A DNA stretch of 6,793 nucleotides from Flavobacteriaceae bacterium (GCA_947472705.1 CANJDA010000115.1:1-6793); one strand, 5' to 3'. Positions 1-6,353 are shown, counted from the stretch's first letter. The notes: a model not told the origin generated them from the letters alone. Numbers and translations: made by a program.

Positions 1-1
1 T

Positions 2-244
2 GGTCAATTCAGCTTTTCCATCAATTACTTGTAAGAAGGTTTCGTAAAGGGTAGTTCTTTCACAAAACAATTCTCCCTTATCAAAAGCAACAGCAGACAT
101 GCTACTTCCATTATGCTTGATAATGGTCTTACGTGCTATAGTATTTTTTGCATATTCTAATACTTCAAGTATTATGTGAGGTTTGGATTTAGGAATCCCT
201 TTATTACTTCCTACTTGCTTTATTATAGTTGTGTTAGTGTGCAT
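2..244 (-). CDS. Small cupin-domain protein, partial (C-terminus beyond left edge)
   Basis: The first 81 codons of a minus-strand gene are visible; it continues past base 1. ATG at 244-242 is the only workable upstream start, because an in-frame TAA lies two codons before it. Residues 27-81 resemble the small single-domain cupins that have a conserved pattern of TIIK, then AFDKGE, then a second strand ending in LQVIDGKAEL. Here these are TIIKHNGSS (40-48), AFDKGELF (53-60) and FLQVIDGKAELT (70-81), the last being the end of cupin motif 1. Residues 1-26 are a basic, probably flexible N-terminal extension. Where related proteins usually carry SEHT before this strand, this one has CERT (61-64), so the expected histidine is replaced by arginine 63. 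Cupin motif 2 would lie off the window. The fold call is by remembered family pattern; no substrate or reaction can be given. It is probably cytoplasmic, since no signal peptide is seen. Confidence 0.72.
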   Translation of the reverse strand, partial: MHTNTTIIKQVGSNKGIPKSKPHIILEVLEYAKNTIARKTIIKHNGSSMSAVAFDKGELFCERTTLYETFLQVIDGKAELT

Positions 245-256
245 CTTTTTTTACTT

Positions 257-270
257 AAATATCAATATTT
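257..270. repeat. AT-rich palindrome in the cupin gene leader
   Basis: AAATAT (257-262) and ATATTT (265-270) are perfect inverted arms around CA. They lie about 12 bases upstream of the cupin start codon, so this could be a regulator site or a small leader hairpin. Such short AT-only palindromes are common by chance in DNA of this composition. Confidence 0.25.
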
Positions 271-300
271 TTAAAAGGCAATACATTACACTATAAAATC

Positions 301-342
301 AAATAGTTGCATAATTCATTTATTTCGAATAAATAGTTACAT
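301..342. repeat. Near-direct repeat flanking a 7-bp-arm palindrome
   Basis: AAATAGTTGCAT (301-312) recurs as AAATAGTTACAT (331-342), 11 of 12 bases identical and exactly 30 bases apart. Between and partly overlapping them is an inverted repeat, ATTTATT (318-324) and AATAAAT (328-334), around TCG. The right copy overlaps the last codons and stop of the lipoprotein gene, and the set lies upstream of the cupin gene. It could act as a weak hairpin terminator or processing site after the lipoprotein gene, or as an operator for the cupin gene. There is no G/C-rich stem or T-run, so a strong intrinsic terminator is unlikely. Confidence 0.4.
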
Positions 343-792
343 CGGTTTATTTGGAATCTCCTGTGTAGTAATTGCCGAGACTTTGTTCTCAGAATTTATG
401 GTGACTTTTAACTCTTTTTTAAAGTACTTTTTTTCATAATCAATGCTGTATCGAAACACGTATTCATCAGTTTCTTTGTTATGTGTAACATCAAGTAAGG
501 TAAGTCCTTTGAATCTTCCGTAACGCTGGTTTATCTTTTTGCAAGTTTTGGAAATTTTTTCTTTAGTAGCATTTTTACGCACTTTGTCAATGGCTTCGCT
601 ACTACTAAAAGCTTTAAAGCGCGAAGTATTGCAGGCTTCTAGAACTCTTTTGCCCAATTCATAAGCTCTGTCTTTTTTAACAATTTCTACTTCATCGACT
701 TTTTTCACTTCAATCGCTTTATCAACTACTAGGCTTTTACTTTTACAGCAAACCAATAGCAGTAAACCACACAAGAGGATACATTTTTTCAT
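337..792 (-). CDS. Uncharacterised small lipoprotein, 151 aa
   Basis: I do not recognise a named family. The reading frame could open at a TTG (798-796), but the ATG at 792-790 is preferred because it gives a normal signal peptide: M-K-K, then a hydrophobic stretch (residues 4-14), then two adjacent cysteines (15 and 16). This reads as a lipoprotein signal sequence, with Cys15 or Cys16 lipidated, so the protein is probably anchored in the inner or outer membrane. After a short charged linker (17-42), residues 43-147 look like one compact domain. It begins with a helix AYELGKRVLEACN (43-55), continues through a lysine-rich helical part, and ends in predicted beta strands (about 96-145). The helix-then-sheet order recalls small NTF2-like domains, but this is only a guess. 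It faces away from yaaA across a 188-base region and may share its regulation. The next gene on the same strand, a cupin gene, starts 92 bases downstream. Confidence 0.75.
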   Translation of the reverse strand: MKKCILLCGLLLLVCCKSKSLVVDKAIEVKKVDEVEIVKKDRAYELGKRVLEACNTSRFKAFSSSEAIDKVRKNATKEKISKTCKKINQRYGRFKGLTLLDVTHNKETDEYVFRYSIDYEKKYFKKELKVTINSENKVSAITTQEIPNKPM

Positions 793-842
793 AATCAAAG
801 TGTATAAAGTATTTTATTGTTCTTTATATGAAAGAGATATGA

Positions 843-850
843 CAAAATTA
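843..850 (-). promoter_or_regulatory. Candidate -7 promoter element for the lipoprotein gene
   Basis: Read on the minus strand this is TAATTTTG, a perfect match to the Bacteroidota -7 consensus TAnnTTTG, about 50 bases upstream of the lipoprotein ATG. No clear TTG is found at the -33 distance. That position falls inside the left arm of the 870-902 inverted repeat. Confidence 0.5.
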
Positions 851-869
851 CAAGGATCGTGTTGTTGAA

Positions 870-902
870 ATGTTATAAAATTTTGAAGAAGAGTTATAAC
901 AT
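870..902. promoter_or_regulatory. Perfect 9-bp inverted repeat, candidate operator
   Basis: ATGTTATAA (870-878) and TTATAACAT (894-902) are exact reverse complements separated by 15 bases. The inner TTATAA cores start 21 bases apart, two helical turns, so two protein subunits would sit on the same face of the DNA. The left arm covers the place where the -33 element of the lipoprotein promoter should be; the right arm ends 28 bases before the -33 element of the yaaA promoter. A shared regulator of the divergent pair is a reasonable inference. A 15-base-loop hairpin is possible but would be weak and has no T-run. Confidence 0.5.
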
Positions 903-930
903 CACTACATCGAAACAAATCGTTTTACTA

Positions 931-961
931 TTGGGTTTTCAACACCGAATTTGTATTTTTG
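931..961 (+). promoter_or_regulatory. Candidate yaaA promoter
   Basis: TTG at 931-933 and TATTTTTG at 954-961 are separated by 20 bases, matching the Flavobacterium pattern of TTG, 17-23 bases, TAnnTTTG. Transcription would begin about 5 bases after the -7 element, leaving a leader of only about 15 bases before the yaaA ATG, with no Shine-Dalgarno sequence. Confidence 0.65.
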
Positions 962-980
962 AACACTTAAGTAACATCCC

Positions 981-1739
981 ATGAAAATCGTTATATCACC
1001 TGCAAAATCATTAAACTTTGAACGCCCAGTTCCAACAACGATTCATACGGAACCACAGTTTTTAAAGCAAGCAACCACCATACAAAGAACATTAAAAAAG
1101 AAAAAGCCGAAAGCCTTATCGCAATTAATGGATATTTCAGAAAAGCTAGCCGAGTTGAATTGGCAACGCAATCAGGAATGGCAAACACCTTTTACTTTAG
1201 ATAATGCACGGCAAGCGGTGTATGCATTTGATGGGGAAGTGTATATAGGTTTAGATGTTACTAGTTTGCCTTTGGATAAATTAGAAGTATTACAAGATAA
1301 ATTACGAATACTATCGGGCTTGTATGGTTTGCTAAAACCGCTAGATTTAATGCAGGCCTATCGCTTAGAAATGGGAACTGCTTTACCAATAGGTAAAAAC
1401 AAAAACCTGTATGAGTTTTGGAAAAAAACAATCACAAAGTCATTAAACAGCGAATTGAAAAAAGGAGAACTCTTCATCAATTTAGCCAGTAACGAGTATT
1501 TCAGCGCTGTGGATGCTAAAGCACTCAAAGTCCCAGTCATCACTCCCGAGTTTAAAGATTACAAAGACGGCAATTTGAAGATGATTAGTTTCTTTGCCAA
1601 AAAGGCTAGGGGGATGATGGTGCGCTACATCATTGATACTAATGCAGAAACCATAGACGATTTAAAAGGATTCAATTATGAAGGCTATGCTTTTGACGCC
1701 AATTTGAGCAAAGGAAATACCTTGGTGTTTACACGATAA
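981..1739 (+). CDS. yaaA: Peroxide stress protein YaaA (DUF328/UPF0246)
   Basis: The 252-residue product matches the full length of the YaaA family (E. coli YaaA is about 257 residues) and shows its signature blocks in order. These are the N-terminal ISPAKSLNF (5-13), LSGLYGLLKPLDLMQAYRLE (111-130) followed by M-G, INLASNEYF (166-174), ISFFAKKARGMMVRYII (202-218) and GFNYEGYAFD (230-239). In E. coli, YaaA is induced by hydrogen peroxide under OxyR control and lowers intracellular free iron, limiting Fenton damage to DNA and protein. The fold binds DNA in vitro, but the biochemical mechanism is not settled. The protein is cytoplasmic, with no signal peptide. The start is supported by the conserved N-terminus beginning at this ATG and by a promoter ending 19 bases upstream. 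It stands alone on the plus strand between a divergent lipoprotein gene and a convergent helical-protein gene, and ends at a strong terminator. Nothing looks damaged. Confidence 0.96.
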   Translation: MKIVISPAKSLNFERPVPTTIHTEPQFLKQATTIQRTLKKKKPKALSQLMDISEKLAELNWQRNQEWQTPFTLDNARQAVYAFDGEVYIGLDVTSLPLDKLEVLQDKLRILSGLYGLLKPLDLMQAYRLEMGTALPIGKNKNLYEFWKKTITKSLNSELKKGELFINLASNEYFSAVDAKALKVPVITPEFKDYKDGNLKMISFFAKKARGMMVRYIIDTNAETIDDLKGFNYEGYAFDANLSKGNTLVFTR

Positions 1740-1759
1740 TTTTCAAAAGCAATCATAAA

Positions 1760-1783
1760 AAAAGCTCCCAATTGGGAGCTTTT
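1760..1783. terminator. Bidirectional intrinsic terminator between convergent genes
   Basis: This is a perfect 24-bp palindrome: stem AAAAGCTCCC (1760-1769), loop AATT, stem GGGAGCTTTT (1774-1783). The GCTCCC/GGGAGC core is much more GC-rich than its surroundings. On the plus strand the hairpin ends in TTTT, 20 bases after the yaaA stop. On the minus strand it ends in seven Ts (complement of 1757-1763). Only one base separates it from the stop codon of the minus-strand gene ending at 1785, so it should end transcripts from both sides. Confidence 0.9.
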
Positions 1784-1784
1784 A

Positions 1785-2135
1785 CTATTTCATATAGAAG
1801 TATTCTTCATATTCCATGCTCGTTTCACGAGTTACTTTTCTTTGATCTCGAGCCAATTCTCTCATGGCTTCAACCCCTTTTTTGGCGCAACGTTTAACTT
1901 TGCTTAATCGTTTTGAAAAGTCAAGTAGTTTATTAGCATCTTCTGGACTTAATTTTGTTTTTAACTCATCCACAAAAGTAGAAAACTCATTTACCACTTC
2001 ACGATTCTCATCATAATCACTTTTCAATTCGTCTAATAATTCATCAATTTCTTTAGTGATCTCTTTGCAATGATCTTCACTTTTTTTGTGAAATTCTTCA
2101 ATGATTTTCTTCTCTTTATTTCCAAAAAGTCCCAT
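1785..2135 (-). CDS. Small charged helical protein of unknown function, 116 aa
   Basis: I do not recognise a family. The product begins MGLFGNKEKK, has no signal peptide or membrane segment, and is extremely rich in Lys, Glu and Asp. Residues 8-62 read as long amphipathic helix with heptad-like spacing of hydrophobics, broken by a Ser-Pro at 63-64; a second helical stretch follows (65-100). This suggests a helical hairpin or coiled-coil, probably oligomeric. Cysteines are at 23 and 83. The C-terminus is rich in Tyr and Phe (109-114: YEEYFY). The ATG at 2135-2133 is supported by a promoter-like element about 43 bases upstream. It is transcribed alone: the efflux pump gene ends 103 bases upstream and the shared terminator follows its stop by one base. 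The compact frame, its own promoter and its own terminator argue that it is a real gene. A structural or adaptor role is possible but unproven. Confidence 0.72.
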   Translation of the reverse strand: MGLFGNKEKKIIEEFHKKSEDHCKEITKEIDELLDELKSDYDENREVVNEFSTFVDELKTKLSPEDANKLLDFSKRLSKVKRCAKKGVEAMRELARDQRKVTRETSMEYEEYFYMK

Positions 2136-2177
2136 GATGATTTGATTTAAAATTGTTAGGTTATGACAGGATTAAAC

Positions 2178-2212
2178 CAAATTTAAGAAATTGTTTTTAT
2201 TAAAAAGGCAAA
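2178..2212 (-). promoter_or_regulatory. Candidate promoter for the helical-protein gene
   Basis: On the minus strand, TTTG (2212-2209) and TAAATTTG (2185-2178) lie 23 bases apart, a perfect -7 element with spacing at the upper end of the Flavobacterium range. The expected transcript start is near 2172, giving a leader of about 37 bases. It lies in the gap after the MFS pump gene, so the small gene need not depend on read-through from the efflux operon. Confidence 0.5.
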
Positions 2213-2238
2213 TTGTTAATAACTTGTAAATTAGTTAA

Positions 2239-3828
2239 TTAATGCATTGCTTCACTCACTTCAACTTTATTCTTTGCTTTTTTAATCAACAAAATAAACG
2301 GTATACAAATTAGGAAAAGCACCCCCAAATAAAGGAACACATCCATATAAGAAAGCACAGTGCTTTGTTTAGTAACCCCCAAATCGAGAACCTTATAGGC
2401 TTTTTGTAATGCAATATTAGCACTATCACCTTTATTCATAAATCCTTGTTGTAATGCATGTATTCTGTTTTGGACATTCACTTTGGTACTATCCAAATGC
2501 GCAATAAGATTTACACGATGCTCTTGTCCAAAACGAGCGATGAAAGTAGTGATGATAGCAATACCAAAAGAACCTCCCAACTGTCTCATCATACCAGTAA
2601 AGGCAGCTCCCTCACCAATGCTTTTGCCTTTAAGTCCAGAGAGAGAAAGGGTAGTGATAGGTACAAAAAGCAATCCTAAACCTAAACCACGAACAATTAA
2701 AGGCCAAAACAGATGCTCTTCGCCCGTATCAGGTGTCATAACATTGTGCATCCAATAAGTAAAAATAAAAAAGCCTAAAAACCCTAGTGCTACCATATAA
2801 GTTTGAGGAACACCACGTTGTATCAATTTACCAATCATTGGCATCATAATAGCAACAGTTATTGAACTAGGGACTAAAAGTAATCCTGCATCAGTAGCAG
2901 TCCATCCAAGAATAGATTGAGTGTAAATAGGAACTATAAACGTAGTACCATACAATCCAAATCCCATAATAAAACTAAGTATGACACCTACTTTAAGATT
3001 GCTGTCTTTGAGTACTTTTAAATTTACAATGGGATATTCGTAAGTTAATTGTCTCCAAATGAAAAAGAATAACCCTAGAAAACTAATTACTGCTAGCGTA
3101 CAAATGCTTGTGTCATTAAACCAATCGTCTTGTTGACCATGTTCTAAAATGTATTGTAACGAACCAATAAATGCGGCTAATAATCCTATCCCGAGCCAGT
3201 CAACTTGGTTTGCTTTGAGTTTTTCACCATACTTAGGGCTTCTAACAAAAGATAATGTTAGTAGTGTGGCTACAATCCCAATCGGTAAATTGATATAAAA
3301 AATATAAGGCCATGAGAAATGATCTACCAAATAACCTCCTAATGGCGGACCAAGTGTAGGGCCTACAATAACACCCATTCCATAAATAGCTTGAGCCATA
3401 CCACGCTTCTCAATAGGATAACTTTCGGTTATTATAGTTTGAGCGGTTACTAATAAAGCTCCACCACCTAATCCTTGTATGAATCTAAAAGCTACTAATT
3501 CCCATATGTTATCTGCATTTCCACACATGAAAGAGGCTATAGTAAAAATAATAATGGAAGCAGCAAAATAGTTACGACGGCCAAACTGTTGTGATAGCCA
3601 ACTCGTCATCGGAATCACAATTACATTGGCAATGGCATAGGCAGTAATTACCCAAGCCACATCGTTAAGTGAGGCTCCCAAACTCCCGCGCATGTTGTTT
3701 AATGCTACGTTTACAATGGTGGTGTCTACAATTTCAAGCAAGGCACAAAGTACTGCAGTGATAGTAATTATGGTTCGCCTGAAACCATATTCTACTAAAT
3801 CATCTTGTACTACGGGTGCTGTTGCCAT
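2239..3828 (-). CDS. EmrB/QacA-type (DHA2) MFS drug efflux pump
   Basis: The 529-residue product is the inner-membrane, proton-driven pump of a tripartite multidrug exporter. Its length and about 14 predicted membrane helices (first near 18-40, last near 493-515) fit the DHA2 family of the major facilitator superfamily. Family motifs are in place: the first-helix motif LEIVDTTIVNVAL with Asp35 (31-43), a motif A remnant ending GRR (83-85), motif B with Arg115 in FRFIQGLGGG (114-123), and the antiporter motif C, GMGVIVGPTLGPPLGG (150-165). A long extramembrane loop (about 431-490) precedes the last helix, as in EmrB. It is last in the operon, 24 bases after the membrane-fusion gene; the leader is A-rich without a Shine-Dalgarno. 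The substrate cannot be read from sequence; DHA2 pumps of this type export hydrophobic drugs, uncouplers or bile salts. The gene looks intact. Confidence 0.95.
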   Translation of the reverse strand: MATAPVVQDDLVEYGFRRTIITITAVLCALLEIVDTTIVNVALNNMRGSLGASLNDVAWVITAYAIANVIVIPMTSWLSQQFGRRNYFAASIIIFTIASFMCGNADNIWELVAFRFIQGLGGGALLVTAQTIITESYPIEKRGMAQAIYGMGVIVGPTLGPPLGGYLVDHFSWPYIFYINLPIGIVATLLTLSFVRSPKYGEKLKANQVDWLGIGLLAAFIGSLQYILEHGQQDDWFNDTSICTLAVISFLGLFFFIWRQLTYEYPIVNLKVLKDSNLKVGVILSFIMGFGLYGTTFIVPIYTQSILGWTATDAGLLLVPSSITVAIMMPMIGKLIQRGVPQTYMVALGFLGFFIFTYWMHNVMTPDTGEEHLFWPLIVRGLGLGLLFVPITTLSLSGLKGKSIGEGAAFTGMMRQLGGSFGIAIITTFIARFGQEHRVNLIAHLDSTKVNVQNRIHALQQGFMNKGDSANIALQKAYKVLDLGVTKQSTVLSYMDVFLYLGVLFLICIPFILLIKKAKNKVEVSEAMH

Positions 3829-3852
3829 TTTTTTTAAATTAAGAATTGCAAA

Positions 3853-4932
3853 TTACTTTAGAATCACATCTACATCTACATTCATTCCAGAGCGCAATAA
3901 TTGTAATTTTTCTTTGTCGTTATTTTCGGTAAAATTAATTCTAACAGGAAGCCTTTGTACGGTTTTTACAAAGTTTCCACTGGCATTATCAGGGGGCAAA
4001 AGGGAGAATTTGGAACCAGTAGCTGGAGAAAACGAACTTACTTCACCTTCAAAATCAGTACCTGGGAATGCGTCAATTTTTAGTTTTACTTTTTGACCTT
4101 GGCGCATTTTATCCAACTGGGTTTCTTTAAAGTTAGCGATTACCCATGTTTCATAATTGTTTACGATATAAAATAACGATTGACCTGGTTGAACTAATTG
4201 CCCCGGTTGAATATCAACGGTTGATACTTGTCCATCAATAGAAGCTGTAATTGTGGTATAACTTAAATTCAAATTGGCAGCTTCAAGAGCAGCTTGTGCT
4301 TTTTTGACATTAGCTGCAGCTACTAGAACTTGTTTATTGCTCACATTGGTTTTGGATGCCGCCACCGATTTTTGAGAAGCCGCTGCTTTTTGTTGTTCCT
4401 GCAAAATTTTAACTTGGTTTTCGGCTTCTTGTTTGGTAGCTTCCGCTTGTTCAAATTGTTGTTTGGTAATCGAATGATTTTTGTATAAATTATTGTAACG
4501 ATCAAAGTCGGCTGAAGCTCTTTTTAATCTGATTTTAGCAGATTCAATATTCCCAAAAGCCGATTGCACATTGGCACTCGATACAGAAACAGTTGCTTCC
4601 GCAGAACCAATATCGGCTTTAGCTACTTCTAAATTACTTTCGGCTGCAGACAAATTAGCTTTAGCTTCTTCCAATTTTACGATGTAATCATTATTATCAA
4701 TAACAAAAAGGGTATCACCTTTTTTAACCATATCGTTGTCCTTTACAAACACTTTGGTGACATAGCCTCCAACTCTTGGGATAATGGGATTCATCTTTTT
4801 GGCTAATTGCGCATCATCAGTAGTTTCATGTGATAAGGAGTGGATGTATTTGTAACCGCCATATATAATACCTAAAGCAAGTAAAACGATAAAGATTAGT
4901 GTGAATTTTTTATTTGTTTTTTTATTTTCCAT
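3853..4932 (-). CDS. EmrA/HlyD-family membrane fusion protein (periplasmic adaptor)
   Basis: The 359-residue product links the MFS pump to the outer-membrane channel. A short basic cytoplasmic tail (1-9) precedes one membrane helix (about 10-29). Next comes the family hallmark TTDDAQL (37-43) and the first half of a biotinyl-lipoyl-like domain (about 47-85, containing GGYV and VKKGDTLF). A long alpha-helical hairpin rich in Ala, Gln, Lys and Glu (about 86-222) should contact the TolC-like channel. The second lipoyl half follows (227-258, DGQVSTVDIQPGQLV), then a beta-barrel. LLPPDNASGNFVKTVQRLPV (311-330) is a block typical of EmrA-type adaptors that work with DHA2 pumps, which separates it from RND-type adaptors. 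It is 12 bases after the tolC-like gene and 24 before the pump gene, so the three are almost certainly one transcript. No damage is seen. Confidence 0.95.
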   Translation of the reverse strand: MENKKTNKKFTLIFIVLLALGIIYGGYKYIHSLSHETTDDAQLAKKMNPIIPRVGGYVTKVFVKDNDMVKKGDTLFVIDNNDYIVKLEEAKANLSAAESNLEVAKADIGSAEATVSVSSANVQSAFGNIESAKIRLKRASADFDRYNNLYKNHSITKQQFEQAEATKQEAENQVKILQEQQKAAASQKSVAASKTNVSNKQVLVAAANVKKAQAALEAANLNLSYTTITASIDGQVSTVDIQPGQLVQPGQSLFYIVNNYETWVIANFKETQLDKMRQGQKVKLKIDAFPGTDFEGEVSSFSPATGSKFSLLPPDNASGNFVKTVQRLPVRINFTENNDKEKLQLLRSGMNVDVDVILK

Positions 4933-4944
4933 GGGTTGAAAATT

Positions 4945-6303
4945 TTAGTTTGGAGTGATGTTTAGTGAGTTGATTAATTTTCCAGAAGCATATTGTAGTT
5001 CGTAGTATTTTTGAGCAATATCGGCTTTTGAAAGCGCCTGATTGATTTTTGCTTGTAACTGTTGGTTATCTGCTTCCAATAAATCGTTGGTATCAGATAG
5101 ATTATTATCGTATTTATCTTTTACAATGCGATAATTTTCGGTAGCTTGTTCTAAGGCCTTTTCGTATACACTGCTTTGTTTTAGTGAAAGAGCGTAGTTT
5201 TCTTTAGCTTGAAAGACTTCTTCTTTAATTTGGTCACTCATCATCGCCACTTCTATTTCTGTTTCCTTTGCTTTACTTTGGGCCAGTTTAACTTGTTTTC
5301 CGTTTTTAAATATGTTTGATAAATCATAAGATAAGCCGACACCTACGTTCATCGCATTGGTAACTGTTAGCACATTATTCAAATCGAAAGTTATATATCC
5401 ACCAGACAATGAAATGGAAGGATAGTAATTTCCTTTGGCAATTTTGATATTACTTTCGGCAGCTGCTTTTTTAAGTTCTAATGATTTTAAATCGTTTCTT
5501 TCACCAGCTGTTTTATTTTCTTGATTGCTTATCATGTCTTTTTTGATGGTTTCAATATCAATTTCAATAGCTGTCGTCTCGGGCAGTTTTAATAGCGTGA
5601 TTAATTTGTAATTGGCAATAGCCGTATTTTTTTTGGCATTATCTAAAGATAATTGCACATTGGATTGTTGTAATTGTGCTTTTAGTAAATCATTTCGTGC
5701 TATCAAACCGTTTTCTTCCATAGCGGTAAAATCTTTCACTCGTTGTTCAGCAGTTTTTAAATTGTCTTCGATAAGAGTTGTTAGTTGTTGTGCTTTGTAC
5801 AATGTAGAAAACAAAGTAACAATTTCAATTCCTAGTTGTTCTTTAGAGTGTTTTTCAGAGAAGGTTTCTGCTTTATATAGGCTTTCAGATGTGTTAATAC
5901 TATTCTTAAGCTTAAACCCGTTAAAAAAAGGCATAGTAACGTTTACTTGACCAATGATTAGTTGGTCTACTTTCAAAGGAGCTGAAGATCCCGATGATGA
6001 GCTATTATTTGATTGCAAATTTGAATCTACATGAGCACTTGATAACCGTAAATACTGTCCAGTTGCTTCCACGCTTGGATAGCTATTGTTTTTGGTAATA
6101 TCCAAATCCAATTTTGAAGTTTTTACTTTAGTTTTAGCAAGGGCAGCAGCATCACTGTTTTCCAATGCTATTTCAACAGCTTCTTTCAGAGTTAGAATTT
6201 TTTTAGTTCCGCTTAATTCGGCATTACCTTGGGTCTCTTGAGCTTGGTTTTTGGTAAAGGCTAAAAGGAGTATGATAAGGAAAAAAGAGTAGTTAATTTT
6301 CAT
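4945..6303 (-). CDS. TolC-family outer-membrane efflux channel
   Basis: The 452-residue product is the outer-membrane exit duct of the tripartite pump. It has a Sec signal peptide: basic start, hydrophobic core (about 6-16) and likely cleavage after NQA (19-21). The mature part shows the two repeated halves of an outer-membrane efflux protein. Each has a long helical hairpin: the first half opens with LTLKEAVEIALENS (37-50) and includes GLIARNDLLKAQ (199-210); the second opens near 268 and includes LSDTNDLLEADNQQLQAK (402-419). Beta-barrel strands are suggested around 77-90 plus 115-128 and around 295-328. A Ser/Asn-rich stretch (94-108) between the first two strands is probably a surface-exposed loop. 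The ATG at 6303-6301 is chosen because it gives the signal peptide directly. It is the first transporter gene of the operon, 72 bases after the regulator, with its own candidate promoter and operator in that gap. Confidence 0.95.
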   Translation of the reverse strand: MKINYSFFLIILLLAFTKNQAQETQGNAELSGTKKILTLKEAVEIALENSDAAALAKTKVKTSKLDLDITKNNSYPSVEATGQYLRLSSAHVDSNLQSNNSSSSGSSAPLKVDQLIIGQVNVTMPFFNGFKLKNSINTSESLYKAETFSEKHSKEQLGIEIVTLFSTLYKAQQLTTLIEDNLKTAEQRVKDFTAMEENGLIARNDLLKAQLQQSNVQLSLDNAKKNTAIANYKLITLLKLPETTAIEIDIETIKKDMISNQENKTAGERNDLKSLELKKAAAESNIKIAKGNYYPSISLSGGYITFDLNNVLTVTNAMNVGVGLSYDLSNIFKNGKQVKLAQSKAKETEIEVAMMSDQIKEEVFQAKENYALSLKQSSVYEKALEQATENYRIVKDKYDNNLSDTNDLLEADNQQLQAKINQALSKADIAQKYYELQYASGKLINSLNITPN

Positions 6304-6328
6304 ATGTCGCTTATATTGTTTTTTTATT

Positions 6329-6353
6329 AGTTAAATGCAATTTGCACATTACT
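6329..6353. promoter_or_regulatory. Candidate operator for the TetR-type regulator
   Basis: This is a 25-bp imperfect palindrome centred on 6341. AGTTAAATGCAA (6329-6340) and TTGCACATTACT (6342-6353) are reverse complements at 9 of 12 positions, including a perfect TGCAA/TTGCA core. It lies just downstream of the candidate -7 element and 25 bases before the tolC-like start, where a bound repressor would block transcription. Length and symmetry fit TetR-family operators; binding by the adjacent regulator is inferred from position. Confidence 0.5.

Noticed and set aside
793..798. Upstream TTG start for the lipoprotein gene
   Set aside because: It adds only two residues before an ATG that begins a normal M-K-K lipoprotein signal; the ATG is the simpler start.
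870..902. Reading the yaaA upstream inverted repeat as a canonical PerR box
   Set aside because: The TTATAA cores are 15 bases apart instead of the three bases of the Bacillus consensus, so only a general operator claim is justified.
991..1543. Minus-strand open frames at 991-1188 and 1358-1543
   Set aside because: Both are inside yaaA, whose family motifs run through the full length on the plus strand.
2194..2206. TTTTTA/TAAAAA short palindrome
   Set aside because: A/T-only palindromes of this size are expected by chance in this composition, and it lies inside the spacer of the better-supported promoter.
2216..2242. Possible terminator hairpin overlapping the stop codon of the pump gene
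   Set aside because: The arms TTAATTAAC and GTTATTAA pair only with a bulge, are entirely A/T-rich apart from one pair, and the T-run follows too far away; no convincing terminator.
2458..2758. Two open frames on the plus strand (2458-2679 and 2483-2758)
   Set aside because: They lie entirely inside the MFS pump gene on the other strand, have no promoter and encode no recognisable domain; they are shadows of a well-conserved gene.
3692..4096. Plus-strand open frame of 134 codons
   Set aside because: It overlaps the start of the pump gene and the end of the adaptor gene, both strongly supported on the minus strand, and its translation looks random.
5612..5950. Plus-strand open frame of 112 codons
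   Set aside because: Fully inside the TolC-like gene; Cys- and Ser-rich translation is typical of the antisense of a Lys/Gln/Ala-rich helical protein.
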